57,832 nucleotides of DNA from Verrucomicrobia bacterium UBA673 (GCA_002299785.1 DBNL01000070.1:1-57832); one strand, 5' to 3'; positions 34,725 through 43,668 are shown, counted from the stretch's first letter. Program-made: numbers and translations. The notes: generated by a model from the letters alone, not told the origin.

Positions 34725-36272
34725 CTATGATTTCTTATTTTTATAGCTGGCAACCACCTGCTCGCTCAGCGCGGAGTCGGGATTTTCTGCGAAAGACTCG
34801 TCCAGCTCAAACTCTGTTCTACCGCTGTTTTTGGATATCAGTTTCAAGCCGAAGTGCAGATCCCGGAAGTGTTCCTTGCAGAACTCGTAAACGGAGAGCG
34901 ATGAGGCCTTGGCCAGGCGAGTGAGTTGCTTGCGGGCTTTGTCGGTGAACTTGATCGACAGGCTATGCTGGCTGGAGAACGCCTCAGCAAACTGTTTCAG
35001 AGTGTTGTCCACTTCGTTGTCTTCCTGTTCCGGCGCGTTTGACAGCAGCGTTTCCAGCGCGGTGCCGGGATCATCGATCAGTGCGGCATCGACGGCGAAC
35101 TCCTTCACGCGGGAGGAGGGCAACTCGAACTTCAGGTCGCGTAACACCTTTTCGCAGACAGTCATCAGGCCGCGAGCGCCGGTTTCTTCATCGATCGCCA
35201 ACTCGGCGATTCGCCGCAGTCCGTCATCCTCGAACCGGGTGTTGATGCCGTACGCGGCGAATGACTGTTTGTACTGGCGGATGATGCTGCCTTCGCTGCT
35301 CTTGAGAATCTGCTCGAGGTCATCGACTGAAAGCGGATGGCAGACTACACGCACTGGCAGGCGGCCGATGAACTCCGGCTCGAAGCCGAACTTGATGAAG
35401 TCGGGTGTCCTCGCGTGTTCGAGAACCCGTTCGCCCTCCACCTCTTCCTGTGTCCCTGCGGCGAACCCGATGGAGGATTCCTTCAGTCGACGGCCGACGA
35501 TTTTGTCGAGATGTGCAAACGCCCCGCTTACGACAAAGAGGATATGGCGTGTGTTGATGGTGTCGCCCTCTTTTTTGCCACCGCGCATGCCCTGCATCAT
35601 TGCCTGGATTTGCCCGGCCATGTCGTGCTGTGACCGCGCCGGCACCTCGGTTTCCTCCATCAGCTTGAGCAATGTGGTCTGTACCCCCTGGCCGCTCACG
35701 TCACGGCCGCCCTGTTGCTCGGAGGATGAGGCAATCTTGTCGATCTCGTCGATGTAAATGATGCCGTAACGAGCACGGTCGACGTCGCCGTCTGCCTGCC
35801 GGACGAGGTCTCGGACGAGGTCCTCGACATCGCCGCCGACGTAGCCTGTCTCGGAGAACTTGGTCGCGTCGGCCTTGACGAACGGAACGCCGATTAACTC
35901 GGCGATGCTGCGGATAAGGTAGGTTTTGCCGACGCCGGTCGGGCCAATGAGCATGACGTTCTGCTTAGTGTAATGGCCCTGCTCCTCACCGTCGAACGCT
36001 TGGCGCACGGCGTTGTAATGGTCACACAACGCCACGCTCAGCACTTTTTTGGCCTCCTCCTGCTTGATGACGTAGCGGTCGAGGTGCGTCTTGACGTCGC
36101 GCGGTTTGTAGTCGAAATCGAAATCGGCCCGGGTGGGCTCTGGCTCGGGCTGAGTGACGGTGTCGGTCGGCTCAGCACCGGCGAAGCCGGGTGTGCCGAA
36201 CGTCTTGAATTGTTTCTGCAGGAAATCCTGCATCTGTTTCTGGAATTCTTCGGGGGATGTAGGGCCGCTCAT
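34725..36272 (-). CDS. ClpX-like AAA+ unfoldase without zinc-binding domain
   Basis: 515 residues from ATG 36272, which has AGAGG eight bases upstream; the frame is open to 36308. The AAA+ core matches ClpX: Walker A GPTGVGKT (110-117), SETGYVGGDVEDLVRDL, Walker B IIYIDEID (171-178), GGRDVSGQGVQTTLLKLME, FEPEFIGRLPV and EETGARGL. The IGF loop (268-270) needed to dock ClpP is present. The N-terminal four-Cys zinc domain of ordinary ClpX is missing, replaced by a 50-residue Pro/Glu/Gln-rich segment. There is a C-terminal extension of about 105 residues. It probably has its own substrate adaptors and may coexist with a normal ClpX elsewhere. Confidence 0.88.
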   Translation of the reverse strand: MSGPTSPEEFQKQMQDFLQKQFKTFGTPGFAGAEPTDTVTQPEPEPTRADFDFDYKPRDVKTHLDRYVIKQEEAKKVLSVALCDHYNAVRQAFDGEEQGHYTKQNVMLIGPTGVGKTYLIRSIAELIGVPFVKADATKFSETGYVGGDVEDLVRDLVRQADGDVDRARYGIIYIDEIDKIASSSEQQGGRDVSGQGVQTTLLKLMEETEVPARSQHDMAGQIQAMMQGMRGGKKEGDTINTRHILFVVSGAFAHLDKIVGRRLKESSIGFAAGTQEEVEGERVLEHARTPDFIKFGFEPEFIGRLPVRVVCHPLSVDDLEQILKSSEGSIIRQYKQSFAAYGINTRFEDDGLRRIAELAIDEETGARGLMTVCEKVLRDLKFELPSSRVKEFAVDAALIDDPGTALETLLSNAPEQEDNEVDNTLKQFAEAFSSQHSLSIKFTDKARKQLTRLAKASSLSVYEFCKEHFRDLHFGLKLISKNSGRTEFELDESFAENPDSALSEQVVASYKNKKS

Positions 36273-36396
36273 GTTCGTTTCCTCTGACACTGTATCAAGT
36301 ACCTCCAAAAATGTATCATACAGGCGGCTTTTTTGAAGGAAAATGACAAACCACCGGGAAGCCGCTAAAGTGGCCCAGCCAAAGCTTGGTCAAGCG

Positions 36397-37203
36397 ATGC
36401 CGGAATTTTACGACACACACGCCCACTTGGACTTCCCCGATTTCCGCGAGGAGTTGGATGAGGTTGTGCAGCGAGCCGCTGAGGTGGGCATCTCGCGTAT
36501 TGTCACCATCGGCACGGATTTGGAAAGCAGTCGCCGCGCGATCGATTTGGCCAAGCGCTTCGACGGCGTGTTCGCCGCAGTAGGTTGGCATCCCAACGAC
36601 TGCCTCTCAGCTCCGGACGATGTGCGCGGTGAGCTCGAGGGCTTGGCCAAGGCGGCGAAAGTGGTCGCCATCGGTGAGATCGGCATTGACCACTATCGGC
36701 TGCCAAGCACGCGCGGCGGATCAGCCGCAGATGACGAGGTGTTCAAGGCCCGGCAGATTACCCTATTTCAACAGCAGCTCGAGGTTGCGGCCAAGCTAGG
36801 GCTGAATGTGGTGATTCACCAGCGGGCGGCGTTCGAGGCGTGCATCGAAGTTTTCGAGTCATTTGCAGATCGGGTGCGGGGGGTGTTTCATTGTTTCGTG
36901 AATGAACCGGCGGCGGCCCGGCGGGTGATTGACTTGGGCTCGCTGGTTAGCTTTACCGGTGTTTGCACCTTCAAGAATGCAGGCGACGTGAGAGAGTCGC
37001 TGGCCTCGGTGCCACTGGACAAATTGATGCTGGAAACCGACGCGCCGTTCCTAGCGCCGGTGCCGTATCGGGGCAAACGCTGCGAACCGGCCTATGTGCA
37101 GGAAATCAGCCAAGTGGTCGCCGAGACGAGGGGGATCGGGCTGGAGGAACTGGCCGAGGCCACTGGCACGACGGCCCGGGGATTTTTCAAGGGGCTGGAA
37201 TAG
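36397..37203 (+). CDS. TatD-family metal-dependent hydrolase
   Basis: 268 residues from ATG 36397; upstream in-frame ATG 36343 would add 18 residues not expected in the family. TIM-barrel amidohydrolase fold with YDTHAHLDF at the N-terminus (metal ligands), VGWHPND, AIGEIGIDHYR, VVIHQRAAFEA, VFHCFVNEP and LMLETDAPFLAPVPYRGKRCEPAY. Family members act as 3'-5' exonucleases or deoxyribonucleases. Dispersed-word copies at 36547-36555 (LAKR) and 36642-36651 (LAKA); a near copy sits just before the start. Confidence 0.93.
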   Translation: MPEFYDTHAHLDFPDFREELDEVVQRAAEVGISRIVTIGTDLESSRRAIDLAKRFDGVFAAVGWHPNDCLSAPDDVRGELEGLAKAAKVVAIGEIGIDHYRLPSTRGGSAADDEVFKARQITLFQQQLEVAAKLGLNVVIHQRAAFEACIEVFESFADRVRGVFHCFVNEPAAARRVIDLGSLVSFTGVCTFKNAGDVRESLASVPLDKLMLETDAPFLAPVPYRGKRCEPAYVQEISQVVAETRGIGLEELAEATGTTARGFFKGLE

Positions 37204-37217
37204 CTGATTTTTTCCGC

Positions 37218-37237
37218 AAAAATCGCGTGATTTTTTT
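37218..37237 (+). terminator. Weak AT-rich hairpin after tatD
   Basis: AAAAATC (37218-37224) and GATTTTT (37229-37235) form a 7-bp stem with a GCGT loop, followed by T residues. The stem is AT-rich, so termination would be weak. Confidence 0.35.
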
Positions 37238-37263
37238 GGGAACGAGGTATAGCTTCCAACGCC

Positions 37264-38886
37264 ATGTGGATTTATCTGCTTATCGTTCTGTTATTACTGA
37301 TCCTCGCATCGGAGAGTTATTTCAAGGGAGGAGTCAATGCCTTGCTCACATTGCTTGGCGTGGTTTTGGCAGTGAATGTCGCCGATTCTTTCGGCCCGAT
37401 GGCGTTTCAGTGGATGGGCGACAAGTGGTGGCCGATCGATGGACACCCGTTTTGGAACCGCGCCGTGCCGGTCGTGGCCGGCTTCATCACCCTGGTGGTG
37501 GTTTTTTCCATCCTCGGTACGGTGGCCAGCATCATGGTGCGCAAACGGCTGGAGTCCCAGTGGGAGGATTACAAGCTGGAAAACTACAAGACCATGAATC
37601 GGAAGTTCGGGCTCTGCGTTGGCCTGATCACGGCGAGCGTTTACTCGGTGATGGGGCTGACGCTCATTTACCAGTTGGGCAACTTCACCGGGCCGCTCAG
37701 TCACGACACGGATCCCTGGCCGTTGAAGACGCTGAACGAAGCTCGCGAGCAACTTGACAACACACCGTTCATTAAGTTGGCGGCCGCGTATGACAAGACG
37801 CCGGAACTGGATTATGAGGTTCGCGACACCTTGGCCCTGTTGTTGAAGAATCGCGCCAGTACGATCGAGAATCATATGCGCGCCTATCCGGGTTTCTTCG
37901 CTTTAGGGGAAACGGAGGAGATCAAGGGTCTGCTGGGAGACGAGGAAGAGGAGGAGGAAGAGGAGGAAGAATACGGGGGCTATGGCACTGAGGATGAGGC
38001 TGAGGATGATGATTCGCTGTATGCCATGTGGAAAAGCGGATCCCTCTCACTGACCAACCTGTTGAGCAACAGCGAGGTAGTTTCCACCGTCAACGAACGG
38101 TATGAGGAGTTGAAAGCCATCGAGCCGAATTCGGCAGAGGAGAAGAAGCTAATGGCATTCATGGATGATATTCGGCATTTCTTTAAAACCGGCGAGTCGG
38201 AGCTTTACACTAAGGATGCCATTGTCGGCCGATGGAGATTTGCGCCGAACGTTTCGCTGCGTGAAAACAAAAAGACAAGAACATCCATTTCGGTGGAGGA
38301 GATGAGGGAAATCCAGTCCACAGTCGGGAAAATGCGCCGGGTGACGTTGCAGGTTTGGCCGGGGGCGGATCAAAAACAAATTCGCGTCAACGGCCTCTCC
38401 GTTGGTGGTGCCTTCGATGACGTTCTCAAGAAGTTGCGTACGCTTTACCAAAAGGCCGTTGATGACGGAGATATCGATGATGACGCGTTCGGCTACGGAG
38501 GAGGGTACAGCCAGCCGGCTGGTTTTGAGCAGGCATACGGCACACAAGGGGAAGGAGAAGAGAGCCAAGGCAAAGTTGATGAGGTGAAACGGATGTTGAC
38601 CTGGATTCAAGCCAAGGATCCCAACTGGGTGCGAATACAACTCACCCAAAGCATGCTTGAAGGTGACATCATGCGGATTGGCTCCGGTAAATGGGAAGGC
38701 TCCGGGATCCGTTTTCAAGTCAATGTCAAGCCGGACAAGTTGAACTTGAGCAAGGAAGCTGAGTTCCTTGCTGGGAGTTTGAAAGCCGGATGGCCTCTTC
38801 GCTCTGGCAAGCTAAACACAAGCATCGTGAAAGGCCGCCTTCATGTCCGATCCGGGATGGACGTGTTTGTCTTCACGCGCTACTAG
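37264..38886 (+). CDS. CvpA-like membrane protein with acidic linker, function unknown
   Basis: 540 residues. Four predicted helices in the first 140 residues (about 2-18, 23-45, 68-92, 113-138), arranged like the CvpA/colicin-V-production family, including the KGGVNALLTLLGVVLAV pattern. A cytoplasmic-looking part follows with ten consecutive Glu at 227-236 and a further Asp/Glu stretch, then two soluble segments around residues 285-400 and 440-540, the last beta-rich. No catalytic motif. A strong terminator follows, so it is transcribed alone or with tatD. Possible role in envelope organisation is a guess. Confidence 0.75.
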   Translation: MWIYLLIVLLLLILASESYFKGGVNALLTLLGVVLAVNVADSFGPMAFQWMGDKWWPIDGHPFWNRAVPVVAGFITLVVVFSILGTVASIMVRKRLESQWEDYKLENYKTMNRKFGLCVGLITASVYSVMGLTLIYQLGNFTGPLSHDTDPWPLKTLNEAREQLDNTPFIKLAAAYDKTPELDYEVRDTLALLLKNRASTIENHMRAYPGFFALGETEEIKGLLGDEEEEEEEEEEYGGYGTEDEAEDDDSLYAMWKSGSLSLTNLLSNSEVVSTVNERYEELKAIEPNSAEEKKLMAFMDDIRHFFKTGESELYTKDAIVGRWRFAPNVSLRENKKTRTSISVEEMREIQSTVGKMRRVTLQVWPGADQKQIRVNGLSVGGAFDDVLKKLRTLYQKAVDDGDIDDDAFGYGGGYSQPAGFEQAYGTQGEGEESQGKVDEVKRMLTWIQAKDPNWVRIQLTQSMLEGDIMRIGSGKWEGSGIRFQVNVKPDKLNLSKEAEFLAGSLKAGWPLRSGKLNTSIVKGRLHVRSGMDVFVFTRY

Positions 38887-38911
38887 CGGAGCGCCACGAC
38901 ATTTTCACTGA

Positions 38912-38940
38912 AAGCAGCCAAGAAATTGGCTGCTTTTTAT
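38912..38940 (+). terminator. Intrinsic terminator between convergent genes
   Basis: A 10-bp stem, AAGCAGCCAA (38912-38921) and TTGGCTGCTT (38926-38935), closed by a GAAA tetraloop and followed by TTTATTT. It serves the CvpA-like gene and overlaps the 3' end of the convergent anti-sigma gene. Confidence 0.88.
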
Positions 38941-39422
38941 TTGGGTGTGTGGACGGTATTTGAAGCGGATTTGTCCTGGTAAAAGGAGGAATCGATCTTG
39001 GCCGGGAGTGGTGTCAGTCCGGTTCCTGGGTTCATGAGGATGCGCGGTGGCTGTGCCTCGCTTTTGTTCAGCAGCAGCCCGCTGCCAGCCAGTGTGTTTT
39101 GCCCTTGGCCAAGCGGCTCGGGCGATGTCTCTTCATCGGTTTGGCCAAGCGGTTCCGGCTCCGTCTCAGCCATATTGGAACCTTCATCCAGAGCGAACAG
39201 CACTCCCAGGCCGATGACGGCTGCAAAGATGGCCGCTGCGGTACGCAACGGATCCACCTGGTCGTTGAGCCGCTCCCAAAGTGTCGGCTTGGGTGCAGGC
39301 TCCTCAAGTCGCGTCAGCACCTGGTCGGAGAACCGGTCAAAAAAACCTTCCTCCGGTTTTTCTTTTTCTTTTGAAGCCAGCAGTTTCTGCAGCTTGTCGA
39401 ATTCCTTTGGGTCGGGTTCCAT
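38937..39422 (-). CDS. Putative anti-sigma factor, membrane-bound
   Basis: 161 residues from ATG 39422, which overlaps the stop of the sigma-factor gene (TAATG); upstream in-frame starts would lie inside that gene. The N-terminal 55 residues are charged and cytoplasmic (EFDKLQKLLASKEKEKPEEGFFDRF), one helix spans about 59-77 (PLRTAAAIFAAVIGLGVLFAL), and the rest would be periplasmic. No zinc anti-sigma HxxxCxxC motif is seen. The assignment rests on position and topology. The outer part carries a direct repeat PEPLGQ...PEPLGQ, each encoded by a copy of the dispersed palindrome. Confidence 0.7.
   Translation of the reverse strand: MEPDPKEFDKLQKLLASKEKEKPEEGFFDRFSDQVLTRLEEPAPKPTLWERLNDQVDPLRTAAAIFAAVIGLGVLFALDEGSNMAETEPEPLGQTDEETSPEPLGQGQNTLAGSGLLLNKSEAQPPRILMNPGTGLTPLPAKIDSSFYQDKSASNTVHTPK
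39104..39152. repeat. Two palindrome copies forming a direct repeat in the anti-sigma gene
   Basis: CTTGGCCAAG at 39104-39113 and TTGGCCAAGCGG at 39141-39152. On the coding strand both read CCGCTTGGCCAA and encode PLGQ, so the protein has PEPLGQ twice, 12 residues apart. Confidence 0.7.
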
Positions 39423-40000
39423 TATGGTTTCAGGTAGTCTGAGAGGTGGGCTTGCAGTTGTTTTCGGGCGTAGTGCAGGCGGGTGCGGACGGTGTTGGTG
39501 TTGCAGTCCATGATTTCGCCGATCTGTTCGTGTGGTACTCCCTGCACGTCGTGCAGCGTGACCACTAGTCTGTGGTTTGAAGACAGCTTTTGCATAGCGG
39601 CGTTCAATATTCCCTGTAGTTCGTGTCGGTCGACGTTCTGGTGTGGGGTGTCTTTTGAGACCAAACCAAGCAGTTCCTCGCCCCGGTCCCATTCCTCATC
39701 CATTTGGTTAATGCTCAGAATAACGCGCCGGCGTTTCGATCGAATGAAGTTGATGGTGTTATTGACGGCGATCCTGTAGAGCCAGGTGAAGAAGGACGAG
39801 TCGCCCTTGAATTTGTCGATCTTGCGGAAGGCCTTGATGAAGGTTTCCTGCGCCAAGTCAGCGGCGTCCTCGTGGTTTGAGGTCATGTGGTAGACCGTGG
39901 CGTAGATGCGTTCCTGATACTGGCGAACAAGAGCGTCGCAAGCCTCCATATCCCCTTTTCGGGCGCGGCTTACTAACTCCTTCTCATTCCATTCCGGCAT
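39422..40000 (-). CDS. ECF-type RNA polymerase sigma factor (RpoE-like)
   Basis: 192 residues from ATG 40000, with AGGTGG at 40008-40013 as ribosome site; the open frame to 40072 would overlap the polyprenyl synthase gene. Region 2 is seen in ACDALVRQYQERIYATVYHMTSNHEDAADLAQETFIKAFRKIDKF and SSFFTWLYRIAVNNTINFIR, region 4 in LSSNHRLVVTLHDVQGVPHEQIGEIMDCNTNTVRTRLHYARKQL. It is typical of envelope-stress ECF sigmas and is coupled to a membrane protein that probably inhibits it. Being at the end of an envelope operon (mla, lpxB) suggests a link to envelope stress. Confidence 0.93.
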   Translation of the reverse strand: MPEWNEKELVSRARKGDMEACDALVRQYQERIYATVYHMTSNHEDAADLAQETFIKAFRKIDKFKGDSSFFTWLYRIAVNNTINFIRSKRRRVILSINQMDEEWDRGEELLGLVSKDTPHQNVDRHELQGILNAAMQKLSSNHRLVVTLHDVQGVPHEQIGEIMDCNTNTVRTRLHYARKQLQAHLSDYLKP

Positions 40001-40065
40001 GGTCACGCCACCTTTTGCCGGGGAAATGAAGGAAGGGGATTCCAGCATTTGTACTGACCCGGTAC

Positions 40066-41112
40066 TCAACAAACACCCAGTCTGGCCGATTGTTGCGCCA
40101 AAAACAGGGTCAATTCCTTGAGGGCACCGCGGTGACCGGACTCCCGAAGCTCGGCTAGTACGTCGCGGGCATCAGCCAGGACTGCCTCCAATCTGGACTG
40201 GGATTGTTCGAGTGTATTAAACTCCGCCAGCCAGCCGCGCAAAACATTCAATTGGCCGTCATCCCACTTCTCGATCATCCGTCCAAGCTGTACGGCGATC
40301 TCGGGGTCGGCTTGCTCGCAAAGAAGAATCACCGGTAGCGTCGCCTTGCCGCTAGCGATGTCGGTTCCGAGCGACTTGCCAACCTCAGCCTCGGAGCCGA
40401 ACAAGTCTAGGCAGTCGTCGTAAACCTGATAGGCCGTGCCCAGCGCCATGCCGTACTCGCGCAGCGCCCGAGTCTCCCGAGGTTCAGCCCCGGCGAGCGA
40501 GGCGCCCAACTCGCAGGCGAGAGCAAACAACTCGCCTGTCTTCATCTGGAGCGTATTGAGATATTCTACCTGGTCAAGATGCAGGTTGCCCCGTTGGTGG
40601 CTTTGGATAATCTCGCCGGAGCAGACCGTTCGGGTGGCGGTGGAGACGGCGCGGCAGACATCCGTGGTCGGGAACTCCGCAGCCAGCCTCAACGCGTTCG
40701 CGAACAGGCAGTCGCCGACGAGCACCGCCGTGGTGTTGTCCCACTTGCTGGCTAGCGTCGGGCGATTGCGACGTAACTCTGTCCCATCCATGATGTCGTC
40801 GTGTAGCAGCGTGGCCAGGTGCACCATCTCGATGATTACCGCAACCTTGATGACAGAGTCGTTCCAGCCTCCGACACAATTCGCCGCCAAGCCGGTCAGC
40901 GTGGCGCGAAGCTGCTTGCCCTGGTTAGCCAGCGCGTACTCGGCGTACGGCGCGATCTCGGGATTGAAGGCCGCAACCTGCCCGGCCAACTCCTGCTGCA
41001 CCTCGTCGAGGAACGGCGCCACCGACATGACGATCTCCGGCCATTCGGCAGTTATCTCTTGTGTGATGGGGGCGTCCGGAAGCGGGGACGTTTGGGTTCC
41101 GGCTGTTAACAT
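40066..41112 (-). CDS. Polyprenyl synthetase (trans-isoprenyl diphosphate synthase)
   Basis: 348 residues. Family motifs: GKQLRATLTGLAANC near residue 70, first Asp-rich motif LLHDDIMD, GDCLFANAL, and second Asp-rich motif YQVYDDCLDLFG with GKSLGTDIASGKATLPVILL. Such enzymes build the long side chain of menaquinone/ubiquinone or similar lipids. The residues before the first Asp motif suggest a long-chain (octaprenyl-like) product, but chain length cannot be fixed from sequence by eye. Follows folA by 34 bp. Confidence 0.92.
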   Translation of the reverse strand: MLTAGTQTSPLPDAPITQEITAEWPEIVMSVAPFLDEVQQELAGQVAAFNPEIAPYAEYALANQGKQLRATLTGLAANCVGGWNDSVIKVAVIIEMVHLATLLHDDIMDGTELRRNRPTLASKWDNTTAVLVGDCLFANALRLAAEFPTTDVCRAVSTATRTVCSGEIIQSHQRGNLHLDQVEYLNTLQMKTGELFALACELGASLAGAEPRETRALREYGMALGTAYQVYDDCLDLFGSEAEVGKSLGTDIASGKATLPVILLCEQADPEIAVQLGRMIEKWDDGQLNVLRGWLAEFNTLEQSQSRLEAVLADARDVLAELRESGHRGALKELTLFLAQQSARLGVC

Positions 41113-41146
41113 TCCTGAGAAAATCTACCAACTTGCTACCGCCGAG

Positions 41147-41641
41147 TCAATTGCCGCCCGCCTGGCAAAGTCGGCGGTAATGGATGACGTCGAAATCACC
41201 CGACTCACGGAGAGTCTCCCCGGCGTCGAACATTGGCTCGAACTTCGGGAAAAAAGCGTCTCCCTCCACCTCGCGCTTCACCACGGAGAGGTACAAATCG
41301 GAACATTGATCAAGCAACTGAGCATAAACTTGCGCGCCGCCGCAGATGAAAATTGTCCGGTCGCCGAGATCGCCTGCTTTGCCAAGCGCATCGAGACTGC
41401 CGACTGTGCGTACACCGGCGATCGGTTCGCCACTCCCCGTCAGCACAATCGTCTCGCGGCCCGGCAACGGGCGGCCGATCGACTCGAACGTCCTGCGTCC
41501 CATCACTAGTACGTGGCCCATCGTCGTCTTCTTGAACCACTCGAAGTCCTCCGGCAAATTCCAGGGGATACTGTTGCCACGACCGATCACCCGGTTCAAC
41601 GACATGGCTGCGATGGCTTTGAAGGGCATGGGGGTCATCAT
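41147..41641 (-). CDS. folA: Dihydrofolate reductase
   Basis: 164 residues, reduces dihydrofolate to tetrahydrofolate. Motifs: AAMSLNRVIGRGNSIPWNLPEDFEWFKKTTMGHVLVMGRRTFESIGRPLPGR, split here by normal spacing, and FICGGAQVY. The catalytic Glu/Asp is in NLPEDFEWF. Starts one base after the thyA stop, the usual thyA-folA pair that recycles the dihydrofolate made by thymidylate synthase. Confidence 0.95.
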   Translation of the reverse strand: MMTPMPFKAIAAMSLNRVIGRGNSIPWNLPEDFEWFKKTTMGHVLVMGRRTFESIGRPLPGRETIVLTGSGEPIAGVRTVGSLDALGKAGDLGDRTIFICGGAQVYAQLLDQCSDLYLSVVKREVEGDAFFPKFEPMFDAGETLRESGDFDVIHYRRLCQAGGN

Positions 41642-42436
41642 TCAAACCGCGATGGGCGCCTTGATCGATGGATGAGGATTGTAATGTTTCAACTCGAAGT
41701 CGTCGTAGCGGAACGAGTAAATGTCTCCCACGTCCGGGTTGAGCGTCATCCGAGGCAGCGGCCTTGGCTCGCGCGCCAGTTGCAGCTTGGCCTGATCGAG
41801 ATGATTCGAGTACAGGTGCAGGTCTCCGAACGTGTGAATGAACTCGCCCGGCTTCAGTCCGCAAACCTGTGCCACCATCAGCAGCAACAGCGAGTACGAC
41901 GCGATGTTGAAAGGCACACCGAGAAACAGATCCGCGCTGCGTTGATACAACTGGCAACTCAACACGCCGTCGCACACATTGAACTGCACCAGTGCATGGC
42001 AAGGCGTCAGCGCCATCTGGTCGAGTTCGCCGGCGTTCCACGCACTGATAATGTGCCGCCGGCTATTCGGGTTTTTTTTCAGCCCGTCGATCAGTCGATC
42101 AACCTGATTCACCGAGCTTCCATCCGGTGCCCGCCAGTCGCACCACTGCGCACCGTATACCCGGCCAAGATCGCCATTCTCGCCCGCCCACTCGTCCCAA
42201 ATCGTCACCCCGTTGTCATTGAGATATTTGATATTCGTGTCGCCCTTTAGGAACCACAGCAACTCGTGGATGATCGAGCGCAAATGCAGCTTTTTCGTCG
42301 TGAGCACAGGGAAATTTTCACCGACCGGAAAACGTGCCTGCGCCCCAAACACTGACAACGTGCCGGTGCCGGTGCGGTCGCCCTTGGCTCTGCCTTCAGC
42401 TAAAACTAGGCGCAAAAGATCAAGATACTGAACCAT
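41642..42436 (-). CDS. thyA: Thymidylate synthase
   Basis: 264 residues from ATG 42436 (MVQYLDLL); the open frame further upstream lies within lpxB and is not expected. Makes dTMP from dUMP with methylene-THF. Seen: GDRTGTGTLSVFG, WDEWAGENGDLGRVYG, catalytic Cys in LTPCHALVQFNV, and QRSADLFLGVPFNIASYSLL, with C-terminal YNPHPSIKAPIAV. Located between lpxB and folA in the long minus-strand operon. Confidence 0.97.
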   Translation of the reverse strand: MVQYLDLLRLVLAEGRAKGDRTGTGTLSVFGAQARFPVGENFPVLTTKKLHLRSIIHELLWFLKGDTNIKYLNDNGVTIWDEWAGENGDLGRVYGAQWCDWRAPDGSSVNQVDRLIDGLKKNPNSRRHIISAWNAGELDQMALTPCHALVQFNVCDGVLSCQLYQRSADLFLGVPFNIASYSLLLLMVAQVCGLKPGEFIHTFGDLHLYSNHLDQAKLQLAREPRPLPRMTLNPDVGDIYSFRYDDFELKHYNPHPSIKAPIAV

Positions 42437-42483
42437 ACGCGAGCAATGTAAACCACCCCCGCCCACCCGGTCGAGAGCGGTGG

Positions 42484-43668
42484 TCAATCTAGGGTGCAGA
42501 GAACGGCTTGGGCGGCTCGAGTAGCGGCTCCGCTTGGGCCGAGTTTGGCTGCGACGAGGCTGAGTCCGCCGAGGATGCGGGTGCGTTCGCCCTTGTCCTG
42601 CAGCAGGCGCAGGCTTGCCTTGGCGAGGTTGTCGGCGTTGGCCTCCGACTGAAGGAACTCGGGAAAGAGTTCCTCGCCGGCGAGCAGATTGGGCATGGCG
42701 AGGTACGGCACTTTCAGGAACATTCGGCCAAGTGAGTAGGTCAGCGGGCTGGTCTTGTATAGCACGACTGTGGGCACCCGGAACCAGGCGCACTCCATCG
42801 TGACCGTGCCGGAGGAGGCGATCGCTAGGCTCGCCTGGCCAAGCGCGTTGGCTAGGCCGCCAATCTGCATGTCGATTTCGGTGCCGGTCGGGATGTGTCG
42901 CTTGGCCAACTCGTGCATCTCGCGGTTCGGCAGCACCATGCGGAGGCGTGTCTTTATTTTCTCTGAAAAAATCACAGCCGCCTCGAGCATAACCGGCAGG
43001 TGCTTGTCGACCTCGCGGCGGCGGCTGCCGGGCAGCAGTAGCACGGTTGGCTGCTCGGTGAACAGGTCAGGGTCGAGCGGTACAGATTTTTCGCCCGGCT
43101 TGGACAGGGGGAAACGATCGACGAGCGGATGGCCGACGAACTCGACCGGGAATCCCGGCACGCGCTCTGCGTACCAGTCTTTCTCGAAGGGGAAGATGGA
43201 GAGCATAAGGTCAATGTCGTTGGCGATCTGGTGCACGCGGCCTTCCTTCCATGCCCAGAGTTGTGGCGACACGTAACAGATGATCTTCGGCTGCCACTCC
43301 CGGAACGCACCGCCGCCCTCTGCGTTGTATCGGCGGATGGCTTTGGCGAAGCGCAGGTTGAAACCGGGATAGTCGATCAGCACGATAATATCCGGTTCAC
43401 GTCGAGTCGCCAACTCGAGCAGATGGCGGAACAGGCGCCGAAATTTGAAGTAGTTTTTGAGCACCTCCCAGATGCCGACCACGGCGTGCTCACTCAGATC
43501 GAACTCCGGTCGTAGCGCGGCCGCCTCCATTTGCGGGCCGCCCGCGCCGATGAAGTCGATCTCCTCGCCGCCCGGTTCGTCGCGCATGGCTTTTATCAGC
43601 TCCGCACCGAGCGTGTCGCCGCTGGCTTCGCCGGCAATCAGCAGGACGGTTTTGCGTCCGTTACTCAT
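42484..43668 (-). CDS. lpxB: Lipid-A-disaccharide synthase
   Basis: 394 residues. Joins UDP-2,3-diacylglucosamine and lipid X in lipid A synthesis at the inner-membrane surface. Diagnostic motifs are LIAGEASGDTLGAELIKAM at the N-terminus, DFIGAGGPQM, VLIDYPGFNLRFAKA, YVSPQLWAWKEGR, LPGSRRREV and SSGTVTMECA. ATG overlaps the stop of the enolase-superfamily gene (TAATG). Confirms LPS production together with waaA. Confidence 0.96.
   Translation of the reverse strand: MSNGRKTVLLIAGEASGDTLGAELIKAMRDEPGGEEIDFIGAGGPQMEAAALRPEFDLSEHAVVGIWEVLKNYFKFRRLFRHLLELATRREPDIIVLIDYPGFNLRFAKAIRRYNAEGGGAFREWQPKIICYVSPQLWAWKEGRVHQIANDIDLMLSIFPFEKDWYAERVPGFPVEFVGHPLVDRFPLSKPGEKSVPLDPDLFTEQPTVLLLPGSRRREVDKHLPVMLEAAVIFSEKIKTRLRMVLPNREMHELAKRHIPTGTEIDMQIGGLANALGQASLAIASSGTVTMECAWFRVPTVVLYKTSPLTYSLGRMFLKVPYLAMPNLLAGEELFPEFLQSEANADNLAKASLRLLQDKGERTRILGGLSLVAAKLGPSGAATRAAQAVLCTLD

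Noticed and set aside
36963..37757. A 264-residue plus-strand frame bridging tatD and the next gene
   Set aside because: It overlaps two well-supported genes in another frame and crosses the weak terminator region; its sequence is Arg/Gly-rich as expected of a shadow.
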